DNA from: Oscillospiraceae bacterium
Lineage (GTDB): Bacteria > Bacillota > Clostridia > Oscillospirales > UBA929
DNA: 10,250 nt
NCBI GenBank assembly: GCA_031271525.1
Contig: JAISVO010000034.1
Location: 1 to 10,250 of the forward strand
Direction: 5' to 3'
The notes under the pieces were generated by a model. It did not search any database. It was not told the origin of the DNA and saw nothing but the letters and a program-made list of their open reading frames with translations. This document shows, one piece after another, positions 7,406-10,250 of this stretch (its first letter is position 1; each line of letters opens with the position of its first letter). The translations under genes and the position numbers were made by a program.

Positions 7406-8140
7406 TTACCCATTTGTGGTCAGTTGTTTCATCATCTCCCGTCTCAGCCGGGAGATGATTTTTTTCTCCAGCCGGGAGATGTAGGACTGGGAGATACCCA
7501 TCATGTCGGCGACCTCTTTTTGGGTCTTTTCGGTGGCACCGTCGTGGGCGAAACGCATCATGATGATCTCCTTTTCCCGGTCGTTGAGGCGGCTGATCGC
7601 CTTACGGAGCATTTCCCGGTCGGCGTCGTCCTCCACCGGACGCTGAACGCTGTCCGGTTCGGTGCCGAGGATGTCGCTCAGCAGGAGCTCGTTGCCGTCC
7701 CAATCGGTGTTCAGCGGTTCGTCGAAGCTGATCTCGCTCCGTTGGGAGGATGTTTTCCGCAGGAACATCAGGATCTCATTCTCAATACAGCGGGAGGCGT
7801 AAGTCGCGAGCTTGATGTTCCGGTCAAATTTGAAGGTGTTGACCGCCTTGATCAAACCGATGGTGCCGATCGAAATTAAGTCTTCAACATAGATGCCGGT
7901 GTTCTCAAACCGGCGGGCGATGTAGACGACGAGCCGGAGGTTGCGCTCAATCAGGACGCTACGCGCCCCCTGTTGTCCCTCGCTGAAGCGGCGGAGCAAG
8001 GCGCTCTCCTCGTCGGACGACAGCGGCGGCGGCAGGGTGTCCGACCCGCAGATGTACATCACCCTGCCGGGTATGGCGATCCCGAACCGGGCGCACAGTT
8101 TGTGGAACGTTATATAGAGCGTAAGTCGCAGTTTTTTCAT
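7406..8140 (-). CDS. sigE: RNA polymerase sporulation sigma factor, pro-sigma-E
   Basis: This encodes the 244-residue inactive precursor of the first mother-cell sigma factor of sporulation, activated by SpoIIGA cleavage after asymmetric division. The N-terminal pro-sequence (MKKLRLTLYITFHKL...) is amphipathic and precedes VMYICGSDTLPPPL, matching the B. subtilis processing region. Region 2 follows (LIERNLRLVVYIARRFENTG, EDLISIGTIGLIKAVNTF, KLATYASRCIENEILMFLR; about 63-128), then the SFDEPLNTDWDGNELLLSD block and region 4 with its helix-turn-helix (EKTQKEVADMMGISQSYISRLEKK; about 204-227). The ATG at 8140 is chosen because GGGTGAGGG lies 8 nt ahead and it matches the family N-terminus; an in-frame GTG at 8155 overlaps the spoIIGA stop and is less likely. 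It is not followed by sigG, unlike in many Firmicutes. Confidence 0.97.
   Translation of the reverse strand: MKKLRLTLYITFHKLCARFGIAIPGRVMYICGSDTLPPPLSSDEESALLRRFSEGQQGARSVLIERNLRLVVYIARRFENTGIYVEDLISIGTIGLIKAVNTFKFDRNIKLATYASRCIENEILMFLRKTSSQRSEISFDEPLNTDWDGNELLLSDILGTEPDSVQRPVEDDADREMLRKAISRLNDREKEIIMMRFAHDGATEKTQKEVADMMGISQSYISRLEKKIISRLRREMMKQLTTNG
7431..7465 (+). terminator. Intrinsic terminator of the transporter operon, inside the 3' end of sigE
   Basis: A perfect 11-bp inverted repeat (ATCATCTCCCG 7431-7441 with CGGGAGATGAT 7449-7459) and a 7-nt loop are followed by a run of seven T (7459-7465) on the + strand, a textbook rho-independent terminator. It lies 58 nt after the stop of the surface-protein gene. 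It falls wholly within the coding sequence of the convergent sigE gene, where the minus strand encodes part of RLRREMMKQL. On the minus strand the stem is not followed by a T-run, so it should not stop sigE transcription. Confidence 0.85.
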
Positions 8141-8151
8141 AGGAAAATCCC

Positions 8152-8997
8152 TCACCCTTCGACCGAAATGAGGCCTTCAATCCCACCGCCGGCGGACAGC
8201 GGCGTGGGGGACAGGCCGATATAACAGCCCTTGACGCGGCGACCCCGCACCTCGGCGGTATCCGGACGGAACGCCAGCAAAAACCCGCAGTCGGTTCCGA
8301 CAGCGCGGTAGGGGATCAAGCGGAACCGCGCCTCCGGTAGGGCTGTCAGTAAACCGATGGGGTCGCGGAGCAGCTCGGGCGTAATCAGCGCGGCGGCGTT
8401 CGGGGGAAGGAGGGGAAGCGCCGCGTCCAATCCGAGGATGATTACCTCCGCGCCGCTCACCGGCTCGATAAGGGTGTGTCCGCTGTCAAGCAGGACTTTT
8501 GCGGTGATCCGCCGTCCGCCCCATTCTGCGGTCAGCTCCCGAACCTCCTTTGCGCCATGCCGCCCCATATGCCGGAAGACCAAAGTCAAGACCCCGTAGC
8601 TCAACCCGGCGGTCAGGAAGAGGGTCTTGAAGTCGATTGGCAGATAGGGAAGTCCGCCGGTATCCGGCACACCCGCGAGGAGACCGATGGCGAGAACCGC
8701 GCCGCCCAACAGAAAAGACGCTCCGACGAAGGTTACGGCAAGCCGGAGGAACCGTTTTCTCCGCCCAAAATAGGCGATCATCGCCATCAGAATACACGAA
8801 GCGGCTTTCCAAAACAGGTTCCCCAAAAACGAAAAACCCGGAAGCCAGACCGCGACGGCGTAGAAAGCACCGAACAGCGCTCCCAGCGCCAGCCGCAGTC
8901 GCCGGAAGGACACACCGCTGACCCGTGCGCTCGCCAGCAACAGCAGGTAATTGATCAGGAAATTCAAGAATGCCAAGGAATCTATGTAGACAACCAT
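8152..8997 (-). CDS. spoIIGA: Sporulation sigma-E processing aspartic protease SpoIIGA
   Basis: This 281-residue membrane protease cleaves pro-sigma-E and is triggered by the forespore signal protein SpoIIR. The N-terminal half begins MVVYIDSLAFLNFLINYLLLL, the usual family start, and carries five hydrophobic segments (about 4-24, 35-55, 58-78, 86-110, 122-141). The C-terminal half is the protease domain. The catalytic aspartate is visible at residue 171 in VLLDSGHTLIEPVSG, corresponding to the LLDTGN-type motif of Bacillus SpoIIGA, so the enzyme appears intact. The ATG at 8997 is preceded by GGAGG 11 nt away, within a conserved-looking tail behind a hairpin. It is followed after about 11 nt by sigE, giving the classic spoIIGA-sigE operon. 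Confidence 0.94.
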   Translation of the reverse strand: MVVYIDSLAFLNFLINYLLLLASARVSGVSFRRLRLALGALFGAFYAVAVWLPGFSFLGNLFWKAASCILMAMIAYFGRRKRFLRLAVTFVGASFLLGGAVLAIGLLAGVPDTGGLPYLPIDFKTLFLTAGLSYGVLTLVFRHMGRHGAKEVRELTAEWGGRRITAKVLLDSGHTLIEPVSGAEVIILGLDAALPLLPPNAAALITPELLRDPIGLLTALPEARFRLIPYRAVGTDCGFLLAFRPDTAEVRGRRVKGCYIGLSPTPLSAGGGIEGLISVEG

Positions 8998-9000
8998 TAC

Positions 9001-9049
9001 TTTTTTTGCCTCCGGCGGCCATAGAACCTTTTCACAAAAGGCTCTATGG
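9001..9049 (-). promoter_or_regulatory. Hairpin plus constant Shine-Dalgarno tail before spoIIGA
   Basis: Read on the minus strand, a 14-bp stem (arms 9036-9049 and 9019-9032) closes a 3-nt GTG loop. All pairs are Watson-Crick except one G-U wobble that exists only in the minus-strand RNA. The tail CCGCCGGAGGCAAAAAAA (9018-9001) begins immediately after the last paired base and supplies the spoIIGA ribosome site (GGAGG). The tail is identical over 16 nt to that before the first permease, although the stem sequences are unrelated. Confidence 0.7.
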
Positions 9050-9056
9050 AATCTCC

Positions 9057-9122
9057 AAAAAAATCATGCTATGTCGGCGGGTGTTCGGTGTGATGACATC
9101 GGCGCGCCGCAGGGGGACATAG
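9057..9122 (-). promoter_or_regulatory. Structured 5' leader of spoIIGA-sigE (possible attenuator-like fold)
   Basis: On the minus strand CTATGTC (9122-9116), located at the predicted transcription start, can pair with GACATAG (9075-9069). An adjacent CGCC can pair with an inner GGCG, enclosing a GC-rich region with the 10-nt palindrome CGGCGCGCCG (9100-9109). Five bases after the closing arm comes a run of seven T (9063-9057). This resembles a terminator or attenuator, but the loop is long and the T-run is spaced away, so termination is uncertain. No known riboswitch class is recognised. Confidence 0.35.
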
Positions 9123-9126
9123 ACTT

Positions 9127-9160
9127 ATTATAGTCAAGCCAGTATGTTATTTATTGTAAA
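9127..9160 (-). promoter_or_regulatory. Predicted spoIIGA-sigE promoter with 22-bp spacer
   Basis: On the minus strand a perfect -10 TATAAT (9132-9127) is preceded by TTTACA (9160-9155), one base from the -35 consensus, with 22 bp between them. That spacing is too long for ordinary sigma-A promoters but is the known arrangement of the Spo0A-activated spoIIG promoter in B. subtilis. Transcription would begin near 9120, leaving a leader of about 120 nt. A clear Spo0A box (TGTCGAA) was not found by eye just upstream. Confidence 0.6.
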
Positions 9161-9165
9161 ACAAA

Positions 9166-9186
9166 GAGAGCTGTACAACAGCTCTC
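9166..9186 (-). terminator. Intrinsic terminator after the glycosyltransferase-like gene
   Basis: A perfect 9-bp inverted repeat (GAGAGCTGT and ACAGCTCTC) with a 3-nt loop is followed on the minus strand by TTTGTTTT. It begins 26 nt after the stop of the gene ending at 9213. It lies only 5 nt from the predicted -35 of the spoIIGA promoter, so it separates the two transcription units. Confidence 0.75.
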
Positions 9187-9212
9187 AGAAATTTTCTATG
9201 AGGTTGTAGAGG

Positions 9213-10250
9213 CTATTGCCCGGCGACAGTACGTTTGGCCCGGTAGAGGTGGTATTGCCGGTGTGCCTGAAATCCGGTGGCACTGTATTCGTCAATGAAG
9301 TCGTAGTTTTCCGTCAGTGTTTGGAGCATTTTTTCCTTATACCGCTTCTCTGTTTCAGAGTAAGCGCCGAGGAGTTTTCCGTCCACAAGGGTGATGACCG
9401 CATAGTCTGTCTCTCGGTTTGCGATTACCTCGTACTGCGCCTCCAGCGCGTCGGGGTAGACCGCGTGGTCGATGTTCGGCTTATAGAAGTGGGGCGTTTC
9501 GGGGATGACGCCGCACGCCGTGTAGATCCCGCTGTCGAGAGACATCAGTTCCAGCACGGTTTCTCCCTCGCCGACCGTTTCGGCGATCTCTTCCCGAAAG
9601 TCGGGGATCCCGTCGGTGCGCTCCAGCGCAAGGAATACCACAAGGTTGTTGTCCCCGACGGTGTAGAGGAAGACCGCCAGTGACGCAAGCGCCATGAATA
9701 CCGTTCCCCGCAGACGCAGTTTGGGCAAAGCCCGTTCGGCGTACCGGGTAATCGCGATCAAGCCCGGCAGACAGAAGACGGTCATCGGGATCGAGGTAAA
9801 CGAGAAGACGCGCGCCAAGTAGGTAGCGAGGAAGAGCAGGGAAAAGGAGAGGATGTAACCCAGCTTAAACCGCTGGTCTGCGTTCCGTAGGACGAAAACG
9901 CTCCCTGTGATAACGGTGATTGCCGGGAGGAGGGTGCAGCCGATAAAGAAAAAGAATCCGCCGACTCCAAAGAATTCCTTTACCAGCGGGAGGGACGGGT
10001 CCACCGCCGGGGTGACCGAGGCGGCGTACGCCGCATTGTAGAAAAGGTATTCCCGGAAAAACGCACCCAAACTCTCCGTACGCAGGGCGTAGACGACGTA
10101 CGGAAGGAAAGTGAGAGCGAACCCCGCGGTAAACAATCCGGCGTGTTTGAAAAGCTCGCCGATCTTCCTGTTGGTTACAAACCAGATAGCGACAGCGACC
10201 AAGAATCCCAGCCAGAAAGTGACATAGTTGAATTTCAACAGGAAGACACA
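9213..10250 (-). CDS. Polytopic membrane protein, probable GT-C (family 39/ArnT-like) glycosyltransferase, C-terminal part
   Basis: The frame stays open to the window end (345 codons visible, reading CVFLLKFNYVTFWLGF at the edge), so the start lies outside; a TTG at 10238 is in frame but is not a convincing start. About seven or more hydrophobic segments occupy the first 210 visible residues, including NYVTFWLGFLVAVAIWFV, HAGLFTAGFALTFLPYVVYAL and GYILSFSLLFLATYLA. A soluble tail of about 130 residues follows. The layout (NRK after the first helix, LPYVVYALRTESLGAFFREYLFYN) resembles the latter part of lipid-sugar dependent GT-C membrane glycosyltransferases. The catalytic N-terminal loop acidic motif would lie beyond the window, so this cannot be confirmed. 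It is transcribed in the same direction as spoIIGA but is separated from it by a terminator. Confidence 0.55.
   Translation of the reverse strand, partial: CVFLLKFNYVTFWLGFLVAVAIWFVTNRKIGELFKHAGLFTAGFALTFLPYVVYALRTESLGAFFREYLFYNAAYAASVTPAVDPSLPLVKEFFGVGGFFFFIGCTLLPAITVITGSVFVLRNADQRFKLGYILSFSLLFLATYLARVFSFTSIPMTVFCLPGLIAITRYAERALPKLRLRGTVFMALASLAVFLYTVGDNNLVVFLALERTDGIPDFREEIAETVGEGETVLELMSLDSGIYTACGVIPETPHFYKPNIDHAVYPDALEAQYEVIANRETDYAVITLVDGKLLGAYSETEKRYKEKMLQTLTENYDFIDEYSATGFQAHRQYHLYRAKRTVAGQ

Noticed and set aside
8141..8155. Alternative upstream GTG start for sigE, adding MRDFP.
   Set aside because: The ATG at 8140 has a well-spaced GGGTGAGGG site and gives the MKKL start seen in B. 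subtilis sigma-E.
9222..9228. TGTCGCC (minus strand) as a Spo0A box for the spoIIGA promoter.
   Set aside because: It matches only 5 of 7 bases of TGTCGAA, lies about 60 nt from the -35 and within the neighbouring coding sequence; chance is as likely.

Overview
The window looks like part of the chromosome of a spore-forming, GC-rich member of the Clostridia, probably an Oscillospirales-like anaerobe. The main evidence is a clear spoIIGA-sigE pair for the mother-cell sporulation sigma factor. Lipoprotein signals, purine-rich Shine-Dalgarno sites and an ABC importer without its own ATPase also fit a Gram-positive host. No phage, transposase, CRISPR array, tRNA or rRNA is visible.

Positions 2-7373 (+ strand) hold a tightly packed run of seven genes, probably one operon whose promoter lies before the window. 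In order they are: the C-terminal end of a membrane-anchored TPR protein, a YIP1-family membrane protein, a large DUF5696-type lipoprotein, two sugar-type ABC permeases, a family 1 sugar-binding lipoprotein, and a membrane-anchored surface protein with a domain that resembles the pullulanase-associated (CBM41/PUD) fold. Together they read as a carbohydrate capture, processing and import system. The importing ATPase must come from elsewhere. If the PUD resemblance is right, an alpha-glucan substrate is plausible. A strong intrinsic terminator for this run lies inside the 3' end of the convergent sigE gene.

Positions 7406-8997 (- strand) encode the pro-sigma-E precursor and its activating membrane protease SpoIIGA, about 11 nt apart with spoIIGA first. 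The 215-nt region upstream (8998-9212) holds, in the direction of transcription, an intrinsic terminator for the preceding gene, a promoter with a perfect -10 and a near-consensus -35 spaced 22 bp apart (the unusual spacing known for the Spo0A-activated spoIIG promoter of Bacillus subtilis), and a structured leader of about 120 nt.

Positions 9213-10250 (- strand) hold the C-terminal part of a polytopic membrane protein, probably a GT-C type glycosyltransferase, running off the window end.

The most unusual signal is a repeated RNA architecture. Upstream of both the first permease gene (+ strand) and spoIIGA (- strand), a 13-14 bp hairpin of unrelated sequence is followed with no gap by the same tail, CCGCCGGAGGCAAAAA, which carries the ribosome-binding site. 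In both copies the one imperfect base pair is a G-U wobble only in the sense RNA. This looks like a structure-conserved, sequence-variable 5' leader module shared by unrelated genes.
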